The notes beneath the pieces were generated by a model. The model was not told the DNA's origin, did no database searches, and saw nothing but the letters and a program-made list of their open reading frames with translations. From Marinilabilia sp046483585 (GTDB lineage Bacteria; Bacteroidota; Bacteroidia; Bacteroidales; Marinilabiliaceae), in NCBI GenBank assembly GCA_046483585.1, contig JAWOCV010000151.1, positions 1 to 21,430 on the forward strand: DNA of 21,430 bases, in the 5' to 3' direction. Positions 7,968 through 15,698 of the stretch are shown here, one piece after another (the first letter of the stretch is position 1; every line of letters starts with the position of its first letter). The position numbers and the translations under genes are program-made.

Positions 7968-9161
7968 CTACATGTATTCAATATCAACTTCTTTAAGAAA
8001 TCTTTCCTCCAGCGAGGAAACGATCCGTTTGACAACCGACCGTCTTATTTCGAGTTCAACCGGCAGATTAGGATCCTGGTGGGCGACATTGATGCGGGTA
8101 CCGTTGAGCACATGAATTTTATCACTCTCGAGAAGCATTCTTACGATCTGATCGGCAGGACCATTCGCGAGCCTGGAATCCCGCTGGAAATTCTCCAGTA
8201 TTCGTGCTACTTTGCCCAGGGTAAGGATCCCTTCAGTCACGAGATTAATTCCTTCCACATAGGAGGCAGGGGGAAGTTCCGGATCTGAAGACTCCATTCC
8301 CACGTCAAATTCAAGTCCCAACTCCCGGGCCACGATTTCGGCCGTGGTACCGCCGGCGATGATCTTTTTACCACTGAAACGTCTTACTTTCAATGCAAAG
8401 TCGAGATCGTGCCGTTCGTCGAAGGGAGGCCCGGAAACCAGCAACAATTTCCTGGGTTCTCTGAAATAAACAACACCGCAGGAATTGTCATCCTTGGGGT
8501 TGTCACCGTCGTGTAGAGCTGCCTTGTTCACCACCTTTCGCGACATTTTGGAAGCGGAAATGAAAGGCTCATTTTTCAATACTTTAAAAACATAATCCAC
8601 AACCCCTTCACGCCCCCAGCCAAAAGGATAAGAACGACTTCCCATACCCGACTGGATAATGCCGTCGGTCCAGAAAATAATGCGATCTTCCTTTTGGGCT
8701 GTAAAGATACAGGTCCGGATGATCTTTCCTTTATGCCGCTCGGACTCAAGCTCGATATTCTCCCAGCCGGGGTCAAACTCCCGGTAATTCCTTAAAAGCA
8801 GACAGGCGGGATTGTCATACTCAACGATGGTGGTTTGACCGTTATCCTCCATGTCAATGATGGTGAACGTGGAATAACTGATCTTCCGGACCGAACAAAC
8901 CGGAAGAGTGTTCATGATGATCTCGGCTGTTTTTTGCACTTCCCTGTGTTCAATGGTAAAATTAACAGCCATTGAAGCTGTCAGTGAGGCCAGAACATTG
9001 GCTTTGACGCCTGACCCCATACCATCGGAAAGGACTACCACCGTCCTTCCTTCTTCACGCACCCTCCGGGAGAGAAAGACATCTCCACAAATAACCTCTC
9101 CTTCATGGTTGTTTTGTTCACAATATATGTCCAGGAATATATTTTGCTCGGGTAAATGCAT
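7968..9161 (-). CDS. SpoIIE/PP2C-type serine phosphatase
   Basis: 397-aa soluble PP2C-family phosphatase of the SpoIIE type. Metal-binding motifs are visible: CGD (25-27), VLSDGMGSG (D46), FWTDGI (D166) and DDNSCG (D224-D225). The catalytic domain ends near residue 235. A C-terminal domain of about 160 residues follows, starting KLLLVSGPPFDE and containing IIAGGTTAEIVARELG, a segment found with SpoIIE domains in hydrogenase operons (recollection). There are no transmembrane helices. It starts 9 bases after the HydS gene, so the two are surely co-transcribed. PP2C genes beside sensory group C [FeFe]-hydrogenases are a known association. It would dephosphorylate a Ser/Thr-phosphorylated partner, plausibly the substrate of the RsbT-like ATPases downstream. 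Confidence 0.92.
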   Translation of the reverse strand: MHLPEQNIFLDIYCEQNNHEGEVICGDVFLSRRVREEGRTVVVLSDGMGSGVKANVLASLTASMAVNFTIEHREVQKTAEIIMNTLPVCSVRKISYSTFTIIDMEDNGQTTIVEYDNPACLLLRNYREFDPGWENIELESERHKGKIIRTCIFTAQKEDRIIFWTDGIIQSGMGSRSYPFGWGREGVVDYVFKVLKNEPFISASKMSRKVVNKAALHDGDNPKDDNSCGVVYFREPRKLLLVSGPPFDERHDLDFALKVRRFSGKKIIAGGTTAEIVARELGLEFDVGMESSDPELPPASYVEGINLVTEGILTLGKVARILENFQRDSRLANGPADQIVRMLLESDKIHVLNGTRINVAHQDPNLPVELEIRRSVVKRIVSSLEERFLKEVDIEYM

Positions 9162-9170
9162 TGCGTTCTT

Positions 9171-11039
9171 CTATTTTTCATCAATTTGGGCATCGTCGTC
9201 TCTTGACCCCAGCTTCTGGGCCTCAATAATGGAACTGAGGATCTTTTCGGTTTTAGAAGCACTCTCCCCCAGGAGGAAGGCGATCTGCTGAACCGTTTCG
9301 AGGTTCTCGCTGATGACCTCCCTGGCCCGGTTCACCACTTCTTCCCGCCGAACCTCGGGAGCTGTGAGATCACGGATGATGCCTCCCACAATCTTATGCT
9401 TTTCAATGGTGAATACCGATACATTCAGCATTGAATTCCCGAGAGAAGTATCCCGGTTCAACAAATCCTGACCGGAATTCAATACCGTGGCAAAAAGTTT
9501 ATGAAAAGGCACCAGAGATGCCAACTCAGCCCCTTTCAGTCCGGGGACAAGCTCATTGATGTGCTGGGCATCCTCGCCTATTATATTGATGAAACTGTGA
9601 TTGGATTCGATCACTTTCAGGTCCTCATCCACAATTACCACTCCTGCCCGGATCCTGTTCAACATAGCCGTGGTGGTTTCTGCTGCCAGGCGGGCCGCCT
9701 TCTCTTCTTCCCTTGCTTTCTCTTCACTTTGTTTGAGGGATTCTTTGGTCTTTTTCAATTTCTCATTGGTGGCATTCAGTTTTTCAATGTAAGTGTGCAT
9801 TTTGTGAATGGTATAGGTATAACACATCTCGTAATTGGTAAGCCCCTGGCAATAAGCCACTGCAAACTCACGACAAGAGGGGTATCCACAAGCCCCGCAA
9901 CCAAGCTGATCTTCCACTTTTCCTTTTCCCATTTCATGCAGAACACGCTGAATATCAGTCTCGGAGGGATAAGGCAAGCGCTGATCACGTGCGTTGAAGG
10001 ACCGGCTAAGATCAAGATCATTGAAGGATTCGATCTGCCTCTGCCACTGTTCGTAATCGAAATTCTTCAACCGTTTGTTGACGTATTTGATGACTTCCGA
10101 ACGCCTGTAAAATTTTTTACCACCGGGGGATGTCCCCGGCCCCATGATGCATCCTTCACAATAAAAGAGATCCAGATGTTGCTGCAAGCCGATCTCGGTC
10201 TTAAACTCAAAGAGCGATTGCAGAAAATTGTTGCGCCCCTCTGTCATTATAATGCTGGCGCTTAAGAGATCCTGATTTATGTCGACCGCCTGCAACATAC
10301 CACGGTTAATGGGAAAAAGTCCGCCTTTACGCCCAATCGGAGGATCAAAATCACTGAATTCCACCGAATTTTCTGTGATCTGGTCTTCGGAAAACATTTC
10401 CCTCAGTTCAAGAAAGGATAGAACGGCATCGGTACGGCCATCCCCTTTATACTGTCTTGCATCGTCCTTTGCAGCCACACAGGCGGTAAGATAAACGACC
10501 TTCGTATCTTCCCCGTACATACGGCGCGTCACTTTCGACATGGCAACGTATGGCGGAACAATAGGCGCCAGGTTATCCACAATTTCGGGATGGTATTTCT
10601 CCACATGTGAAGTGACCGGCGGACAGTTGGTGCTGATGTAATACTTCCCCTGAAAATTATATAAGAGTTCCCTGTATTTAAAAGAAACCAGATCCACGCC
10701 AAAAGCTGCCTCAACAACGTGAGTGAATCCAAGGGAACGGATCATTCCCACAAATTTCCGGTAGTCGGTAATATCCACAAATTCGGCCGAAATGGTAGGA
10801 TCACATACTGCAGCCACGGGCGTATCACCCTTCAGAAGATCTCTTACACGCTGCTTTTCATCTCTTACATCAATGGCATTCTGTCCACACATGGTCACGC
10901 AATTGCCACACCCGATGCAACGGGATGGCAATATTTCTGCATGGTCTTTTATTATTCTGATGGCCTTGGCCGGGCACACTCTGATACAAGTGAGACTCAA
11001 ATTACATTTACCCGGATCTACATGAATCAATTGGGACAT
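9171..11039 (-). CDS. hydS: HydS-type sensory [FeFe]-hydrogenase with PAS domain (group C-like)
   Basis: 622-aa probable H2/redox sensor. Domains: two-cluster ferredoxin region (C12, C18, C22, with Ser15 where the second Cys is expected; C41, C44, C47, C51); H domain; PF04060-type FeS domain (CGACGYPSC: C381, C384, C389, plus C406); coiled coil (about 415-457); PAS domain (about 458-560); and a C-terminal helical tail. H-cluster motifs diverge from catalytic enzymes: L1 STNCPPV (N138-C139, so the proton-relay Cys is Asn), L2 TACVAAK (C187), L3 YCEGCIMGPG (C294, C297, a Cx2C instead of Cx3C). There is no kinase or output domain on the chain, so the signal must pass by protein contact, most likely to the SpoIIE phosphatase encoded 9 bases downstream. 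ATG at 11037-11039, 20 bases after the [2Fe-2S] gene. Confidence 0.92.
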   Translation of the reverse strand: MSQLIHVDPGKCNLSLTCIRVCPAKAIRIIKDHAEILPSRCIGCGNCVTMCGQNAIDVRDEKQRVRDLLKGDTPVAAVCDPTISAEFVDITDYRKFVGMIRSLGFTHVVEAAFGVDLVSFKYRELLYNFQGKYYISTNCPPVTSHVEKYHPEIVDNLAPIVPPYVAMSKVTRRMYGEDTKVVYLTACVAAKDDARQYKGDGRTDAVLSFLELREMFSEDQITENSVEFSDFDPPIGRKGGLFPINRGMLQAVDINQDLLSASIIMTEGRNNFLQSLFEFKTEIGLQQHLDLFYCEGCIMGPGTSPGGKKFYRRSEVIKYVNKRLKNFDYEQWQRQIESFNDLDLSRSFNARDQRLPYPSETDIQRVLHEMGKGKVEDQLGCGACGYPSCREFAVAYCQGLTNYEMCYTYTIHKMHTYIEKLNATNEKLKKTKESLKQSEEKAREEEKAARLAAETTTAMLNRIRAGVVIVDEDLKVIESNHSFINIIGEDAQHINELVPGLKGAELASLVPFHKLFATVLNSGQDLLNRDTSLGNSMLNVSVFTIEKHKIVGGIIRDLTAPEVRREEVVNRAREVISENLETVQQIAFLLGESASKTEKILSSIIEAQKLGSRDDDAQIDEK

Positions 11040-11059
11040 ATTCTGTTGTTCTGCAAAAA

Positions 11060-11323
11060 TTAGTAGTCTTTTCCCTCACCTGAAAAATAACTGTTCAGTA
11101 TTTCATAAATATTTTCGGTTGTGACATGCTTGTACACCTTTCCTTCGATCTTCAAAATGGGACCATGTTCGCAGAGGCCGTCGCAAAGATCACCGCGGAA
11201 AAACACCTTGTCTTCCAGACCGTGCTCTTTCAGATAACTTTTGATCAATTCCAGGGTATGACGATTTCCACGTGAAAAACAGGAACTGCCCAAACATATC
11301 GTAATGTCCGTCTCTGTACTCAT
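11060..11323 (-). CDS. Small thioredoxin-like [2Fe-2S] ferredoxin
   Basis: 87-aa protein consisting only of a NuoE-like thioredoxin-fold [2Fe-2S] domain. All four ligands are present: C10 and C15 (CLGSSC), C47 and C51 (CDGLC). It lacks the N-terminal helical domain of NuoE/HndA, and it differs from HndB, which has three Cys. It is the first gene of the sensory operon, 20 bases before HydS, so it is a likely electron carrier or partner for that sensor rather than a subunit of the catalytic enzymes (inference). The ATG at 11321-11323 is the only sensible start. Confidence 0.88.
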   Translation of the reverse strand: MSTETDITICLGSSCFSRGNRHTLELIKSYLKEHGLEDKVFFRGDLCDGLCEHGPILKIEGKVYKHVTTENIYEILNSYFSGEGKDY

Positions 11324-11380
11324 TACAAATATTTTTTCTGTTGTTACTTCATCCGAATAAAATTTATTTATTAAGGTCGG

Positions 11381-11434
11381 ATGCCTGCCTGTCGGCAGAC
11401 AGGAAACTCTCCTGCCTACCGGTCAGGCAGGCAT
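11381..11434. repeat. REP-like compound palindrome
   Basis: ATGCCTGCCTG (11381-11391) and CAGGCAGGCAT (11424-11434) form a perfect 11-bp stem. Nested inside are CCTGTC/GACAGG (11388-11403, 4-base loop) and CCTGCCT/AGGCAGG (11411-11431). The same CCTGCCT/AGGCAGG core recurs at 11735-11755. This is typical of dispersed palindromic repeats in Bacteroidota intergenic DNA. There is no adjacent T-run, and the unit sits upstream of both flanking genes, so a terminator role is unlikely. Confidence 0.75.
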
Positions 11435-11734
11435 GCAAGAGCTTATACATGTTCTTATTGTGGCAAGCTTTGTCATGCTCGTTTCATCCATACTTTCCCC
11501 GCCATATACTCCATATCTCCACCATTCGGGTGATAAGCCGGCAAAGGGAAATTATTTTAACAAAAACGCCGGTTTTGGCATGTAAGATGGCATCAGTTTC
11601 ATCAAACTCATTAAATTTACATATTTTATTACAATAGTCCGTTAAACATTTACAAGAACCTTTGATTCAATTGTTTATATTTTAATGGTTCTTTTTGTTA
11701 AAATACAGATTTTCAGTATTATATGATTCGTCTT

Positions 11735-11755
11735 ACCTGCCTGCAGGTAGGCAGG
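11735..11755. repeat. REP-like palindrome, second unit
   Basis: ACCTGC-CT-GCAGGT (11735-11748) overlaps CCTGCCT...AGGCAGG (11736-11755), giving two alternative hairpins. It shares its core with the unit at 11381-11434 and is followed after one base by the 30-base ATCT-phased element. Confidence 0.7.
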
Positions 11756-11756
11756 A

Positions 11757-11786
11757 ATCTTATATCTAAAAATCTAACGATCTATT
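11757..11786 (+). repeat. 30-base ATCT-phased element, copy upstream of the universal-stress-like gene
   Basis: ATCT recurs at 7-8 base intervals four times. The element matches the reverse complement of 21371-21400 at 28 of 30 positions by direct reading. Both copies point toward the gene that follows. Here it ends 67 bases before the start codon at 11854. Confidence 0.7.
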
Positions 11787-11853
11787 ATTATAAATGCCGA
11801 AAAACGAAACTTCTTTATTTTCCGTTTCGCTATAAAGTTCAAGCTGCAAAACC

Positions 11854-12642
11854 ATGACAACCCTTTTGATAGCCATCGCAGACAAAAAAGACCTGGACCG
11901 GTTACTGCCCCCTGCCAGAACACTGGCAAAGGCCTTTAATCACAAAATTCTTATCTCAACTTTTCATGACAAAACCCAAACGATCAAACAACTTTGTCAA
12001 GCATCAGCAGGCCACCACGAACTAAAAAGCTCAGCAAATAACCTGGTTTCAACCATCACCGGGCTAACAGACAGCCGGGAATATGACATTTCAATCGTTC
12101 TCATTCCCGAAAGCGTCATTGACCTGGAACGGAAACGAAAAGCCACAAAATTCCTTTCTGCCTTTCGTAAACTGAAAGTGCCCTATCTTATCATGCCCGA
12201 AAGCATTCCGCCAGAGTGGAAACCAACCCACATTTTCTTTCCGGTAAGCTTGCGGGAAGGTGATAAAGAAACGGCAGCCTGGGCGGGTTTTCTGACCCGT
12301 TATCACAACAGTAACCTCAGGCTGTTATATCCCGGATTTAAATCTCCTGAAGACCAGAAAAGACTTTGGGTCGTTCTGTTATTTATTCAAAGGCTTTTCG
12401 AAAGATCAAATATCCACTTCGAAACACTGAAAAAAGGCCACCACAAAAGGGAATTGCTGGATTCAACAATAGCCATAGCCAATGAAACACCAACAAGCCT
12501 TATCGTGGTTCCGGCCACAAGATTTTATTCTCCCGAATACTATTTCACAGGTTCTCCCGAATTTAAATTATTAAAAAACCGGGGAAATACCCCGGTTTTG
12601 TTTGTCAACCCACGACATGACCTCTATGTGCCATGTGGATAA
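11854..12642 (+). CDS. Universal-stress-protein-like protein
   Basis: 262-aa cytoplasmic protein that reads as two tandem Usp-like alpha/beta halves (about 1-120 and 125-255). The first half opens TTLLIAIADKKDLDRLL. The second ends with the typical strand RGNTPVLFVNPR. The ATP-binding loop of canonical UspA (G-x2-G-x9-GS) is not evident, so it may not bind nucleotide. It starts at ATG 11854 with no clear Shine-Dalgarno. It is monocistronic and convergent with the hndACD operon, with only 5 bases between the two stop codons, and its last 70 bases contain that operon's probable terminator. Distant family membership by pattern; the cellular role is unknown. Confidence 0.75.
   Translation: MTTLLIAIADKKDLDRLLPPARTLAKAFNHKILISTFHDKTQTIKQLCQASAGHHELKSSANNLVSTITGLTDSREYDISIVLIPESVIDLERKRKATKFLSAFRKLKVPYLIMPESIPPEWKPTHIFFPVSLREGDKETAAWAGFLTRYHNSNLRLLYPGFKSPEDQKRLWVVLLFIQRLFERSNIHFETLKKGHHKRELLDSTIAIANETPTSLIVVPATRFYSPEYYFTGSPEFKLLKNRGNTPVLFVNPRHDLYVPCG
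12575..12599. terminator. Bidirectional intrinsic terminator inside the universal-stress-like gene
   Basis: AAAACCGGGG (12575-12584) pairs perfectly with CCCCGGTTTT (12590-12599) around a 5-base loop. Read leftward, the stem is followed by TTTTTTAATAATT, an ideal U-tract, about 50 bases past the stop of hndD copy 2. Read rightward, it is followed by GTTTGTC. It therefore most likely terminates the hndA-hndC-hndD transcript, while also encoding the NRGNTPVLF segment of the opposing gene. Confidence 0.85.
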
Positions 12643-12647
12643 AATCT

Positions 12648-14438
12648 TTAATAACGGTTTCTTGGCGTGTAAGTTGTATGCAACAACTCGTGCGACTTAT
12701 GCCCGAGGGGTTCAATCAGAAACTCGTCGTAGATTTGAACAATTTCCGGATTTTCATGCGATTTCCGAATCTTTTTGCCGGTATCCTCCCGGTAAATGGC
12801 ATCGGCCCTCTGTTGTCTGATCTCCGGCGTGGTAGGCAACGGTTGGCCACCGCCACCAAGGCATCCACCCGGACACGCCATGATCTCAATAAAATGGTAA
12901 TCTGCCTTCCCATCTTTAACCAACTGCATCACCTTTTTGGCATTTGACAACCCGTGGGTCACGCATGTCTTAACCTCTACCCCGTCAAGAAAATCCCAGT
13001 CGGGCAGCGGATCTTCGATCTTTATGGAAGCTTCCCGCACATCCTCCATTCCTCTGACAGGTCCAATGTTCAACCCATCGAATGGAACTTCCCGGCCGGT
13101 CACAACCTCATAGACCGTTCGTAATGCCGCCTCCATAACCCCACCTGTGGCACCGAAAATAACCGCGGCACCAGAGCTTTCTCCCATTATGCTGTCATGA
13201 ACATCATCGGAAAGTGAGCCAAAGTCGATACCTGCCTGTTTCACCATAAGTGCCAGTTCCCGGGTGGTGAGCACATAGTCCACATCCTGGTAGCCACTGG
13301 AACGCATTTCGGGGCGGTTGGCCTCAAATTTCTTTGCTGTGCAGGGCATCACGGAAACGCTGATCATATTTTCGGGATCCACGCCTACCTTGTTGGCATA
13401 AAATGTTTTGGCAAGAGCCCCGAACATCTGCTGTGGTGATTTGGCGGTGGAAAGATTGTCGAGAAACTCGGGGAAGGTATGTTCTATAAACTTGATCCAC
13501 CCCGGAGAACATGAGGTGGTCATGGGCAATCTGACATTCGGATCTTTATCCTTAAGAGCCTTCGTCAAACGCTGAAGAAGTTCATTTCCTTCCTCGATAA
13601 TGGTGAGGTCGGCCGAGAAATCAGTGTCAAGCACAGCATTGAACCCGATCCGTCTGAGGGCAGCCACCATCTTGCCCGTAACAATTTCACCCGGTTCCAT
13701 ATCCAGAGCTTCCCCCAAAGCAATACGAACGGCAGGAGCTGTCTGAACCACAACAAACTTATCGGAATTGTGAATGGCATTCCACACTTCATTGATGTAG
13801 ATCTTTTCGGTTAATGCACCTGTGGGACATCTGTTAACACACTGACCGCAATTGGTACAGACCACCTCATAAATGGGCTTTTCGAAAAAGGTGGAGACCT
13901 TCATTTCCCCGCCTTTGTGAGCGACGGTAAGTGCACTAAGACTTTGTATTTCGGTACAAGTTCGTACGCAACGCTGACAACGTATGCACTTTGAATCATC
14001 CTTGATAATGGAAGGTGAAAACTGATCAATTGTATAACCCTTTAATGGAACCAACGGGATAAATCCACTTTCTCCAACAATGTACTCATTGGTCAGAGAC
14101 TGGAGCTCGCATTTCCCGTTCTTGTAACAGGTTGTACAATCGGGCCTGTGCTCCGAGATCAGTAGTTCGATGATCTCTTTCCGGGCGGTCCGGACTTTCA
14201 GACTGTTGGTTTGTATCTCCATGCCCTCTGTCACCGGCATGGCACAGGAAGGCAATAAACGGTCGCCACCTGTCTGCTCCACCACGCAAACCCGGCAATT
14301 ACCGGCCACACAAAGATCTTCGTGGTGACACAATGTGGGAATACGAACATTGATCTTTTTAGCTGCTTCTAAAATAGTAGTTCCGGAATCGACCGAAACA
14401 CTGAGATTATCTATTTTTAAATTCACTTTTTCCTTCAT
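12648..14438 (-). CDS. hndD: [FeFe]-hydrogenase catalytic subunit, HndD/HydA type (copy 2, complete)
   Basis: 596-aa catalytic subunit. Domains: NuoG-like [2Fe-2S] (C37, C48, C51, C65), His-Cys [4Fe-4S] (H97, C101, C104, C110), two ferredoxin-type [4Fe-4S] sites (C151, C154, C157, C161; C194, C197, C200, C204), H domain, and a C-terminal small-subunit-like tail (about 540-596). H-cluster motifs: L1 TSCSPGW (bases 13497-13517), L2 MPCTAKKFE (C366), L3 MACPGGCLGGGGQP (C522, C526). In L1 the second Cys of TSCCPGW, present in copy 1 at the same residue number, is Ser311. Length and all other motifs are normal. ATG at 14436-14438, 19 bases after hndC. It reaches an intrinsic terminator about 50 bases past its stop. 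It forms a trimeric NADH-linked enzyme with HndA and HndC. Confidence 0.97.
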   Translation of the reverse strand: MKEKVNLKIDNLSVSVDSGTTILEAAKKINVRIPTLCHHEDLCVAGNCRVCVVEQTGGDRLLPSCAMPVTEGMEIQTNSLKVRTARKEIIELLISEHRPDCTTCYKNGKCELQSLTNEYIVGESGFIPLVPLKGYTIDQFSPSIIKDDSKCIRCQRCVRTCTEIQSLSALTVAHKGGEMKVSTFFEKPIYEVVCTNCGQCVNRCPTGALTEKIYINEVWNAIHNSDKFVVVQTAPAVRIALGEALDMEPGEIVTGKMVAALRRIGFNAVLDTDFSADLTIIEEGNELLQRLTKALKDKDPNVRLPMTTSCSPGWIKFIEHTFPEFLDNLSTAKSPQQMFGALAKTFYANKVGVDPENMISVSVMPCTAKKFEANRPEMRSSGYQDVDYVLTTRELALMVKQAGIDFGSLSDDVHDSIMGESSGAAVIFGATGGVMEAALRTVYEVVTGREVPFDGLNIGPVRGMEDVREASIKIEDPLPDWDFLDGVEVKTCVTHGLSNAKKVMQLVKDGKADYHFIEIMACPGGCLGGGGQPLPTTPEIRQQRADAIYREDTGKKIRKSHENPEIVQIYDEFLIEPLGHKSHELLHTTYTPRNRY

Positions 14439-14457
14439 AATAAACCCGGATTTGGCA

Positions 14458-15636
14458 TTAATAAATCATTTCTTCACGGAAATTCTCAACAATTGAACTG
14501 AACGAGTTGGCCACCGACTGACCCAGGCCACATTTGGCTGTCACACGCATGGTTTCAGCCAGCGAAAGGAGTTCTTCAAGATATTGTGAAGATTTGTCCC
14601 CTCTTTTGACAGCTTCGACCCCCATCAACAATTGCTGGGTTCCCACCCGGCAGGGGGTGCACTGTCCGCAGCTTTCCTCAACAAAGAAGTCCAGGTAATT
14701 ATGTAAAACATTGTACATTGACCGGGAAGAATTAAAGATCATCATTGAGCCCCCTGTCGGCAGGGAAATACCAGTCAATTTGCCACGGTATCCGATAACG
14801 GTCTTTTCAAACCTCTTACGCGGCACACAAAATCCGGCAGCACCACCTACCTGGACAGCTTTAGCATCGCCGTCACCGAAATCATCAACGAACTTCTGAA
14901 GGGTCATTCCAAACTCCAGTTCGTATATCCCGGGTGTGGGCGTATCACCACTCACCGAAAAAACCTTACTTCCCCGGCTGTCTTTAACACCCAGATCACG
15001 GAATTTTTCGGGGCCATATTTAAAGATGGAAAAGGTATGTGCCAGAGTCTCCACATTGTTGACCACCGTTGGTTGTCCCCGGTAACCAACATCCGTCGGG
15101 AAAGGTGGCTTATTTCTGGGCTCCCCTCTTTGTCCTTCCATACTTTCAAATAGGGCTGTTTCTTCTCCGCAGATATAAGCGCCGCACCCCATAAAAATTT
15201 CGATACGGAAAGGAAGACCCTGCTTATCACAGAAACCATGGAACTCTTCAATGGCCTTGTTCAGTTGGGGAACCAAAAATTTATATTCTCCCCTCAGGTA
15301 AATAAACCCTTTCTCAGCGCCAATAATACGGGCACAAACAGCCATTCCTGTCATTACCTTATAGGGCACACTGGAGAGGATCTCCCGGTCTTTGAAGGTT
15401 CCGGGTTCTCCCTCATCAGCATTGCAGATCACATATTTTTCATCACCGGGTGCTTCGGCGGTAAGTTTCCACTTCAAGCCGGTTGGAAAACCGGCTCCGC
15501 CTCGTCCTTTCAGACCTGAACTTATCAAGTCTTCAGTGAGTTCTTCATTACTACGGGCCAGGGATTTTTTCAGAATGACGTCGGCATCCTTTTCATTTTT
15601 AAATATCAGGTCAAGACGTTTCAGACTTTTATTCAT
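14458..15636 (-). CDS. hndC: NuoF-like flavoprotein subunit of the hydrogenase, short form (HndC/HydB)
   Basis: 392-aa flavoprotein subunit limited to the NuoF core. It has the FMN/NADH loop GRGGAGFPTGLKW (about 44-56), CNADEGEPGTF, GAYICGEETAL, an SLBB-like stretch, and the [4Fe-4S] site ESCGQCTPC with a distal CGLGQ. It lacks both the N-terminal thioredoxin-like [2Fe-2S] domain and the C-terminal two-cluster ferredoxin domain of the 597-aa paralogue at 1504-3297. Short forms of this kind are, to my recollection, found in NADH-dependent, ferredoxin-independent hydrogenases such as that of Syntrophomonas wolfei, so this cassette may not bifurcate (inference). It follows hndA by 62 bases and precedes hndD by 19. 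Confidence 0.95.
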   Translation of the reverse strand: MNKSLKRLDLIFKNEKDADVILKKSLARSNEELTEDLISSGLKGRGGAGFPTGLKWKLTAEAPGDEKYVICNADEGEPGTFKDREILSSVPYKVMTGMAVCARIIGAEKGFIYLRGEYKFLVPQLNKAIEEFHGFCDKQGLPFRIEIFMGCGAYICGEETALFESMEGQRGEPRNKPPFPTDVGYRGQPTVVNNVETLAHTFSIFKYGPEKFRDLGVKDSRGSKVFSVSGDTPTPGIYELEFGMTLQKFVDDFGDGDAKAVQVGGAAGFCVPRKRFEKTVIGYRGKLTGISLPTGGSMMIFNSSRSMYNVLHNYLDFFVEESCGQCTPCRVGTQQLLMGVEAVKRGDKSSQYLEELLSLAETMRVTAKCGLGQSVANSFSSIVENFREEMIY

Positions 15637-15698
15637 AATCGTTTTTTTTTCAAAGCATTAATTTTTTTTCTTCCCCCTCTTTTCCTTTCCTGCAAAAC

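Larger units (their letters stand above)
11324..11853. other. 530-base intergenic region with repeats between divergent genes
   Basis: A/T-rich region separating the leftward sensory operon from the rightward universal-stress-like gene. It must hold both promoters, though I saw no exact Bacteroidota TAnnTTTG box in either direction. It contains two REP-like palindromic units (11381-11434 and 11735-11755) and a 30-base element (11757-11786), annotated separately. A 98-codon frame at 11341-11637 runs through the palindromes and is not believed. No RNA gene was recognised. Confidence 0.7.

Noticed and set aside
11341..11637. A 98-codon open frame in the intergenic region
   Set aside because: It runs through the REP-like palindrome and ends in A/T-rich non-coding sequence; no ribosome binding site or recognisable domain.
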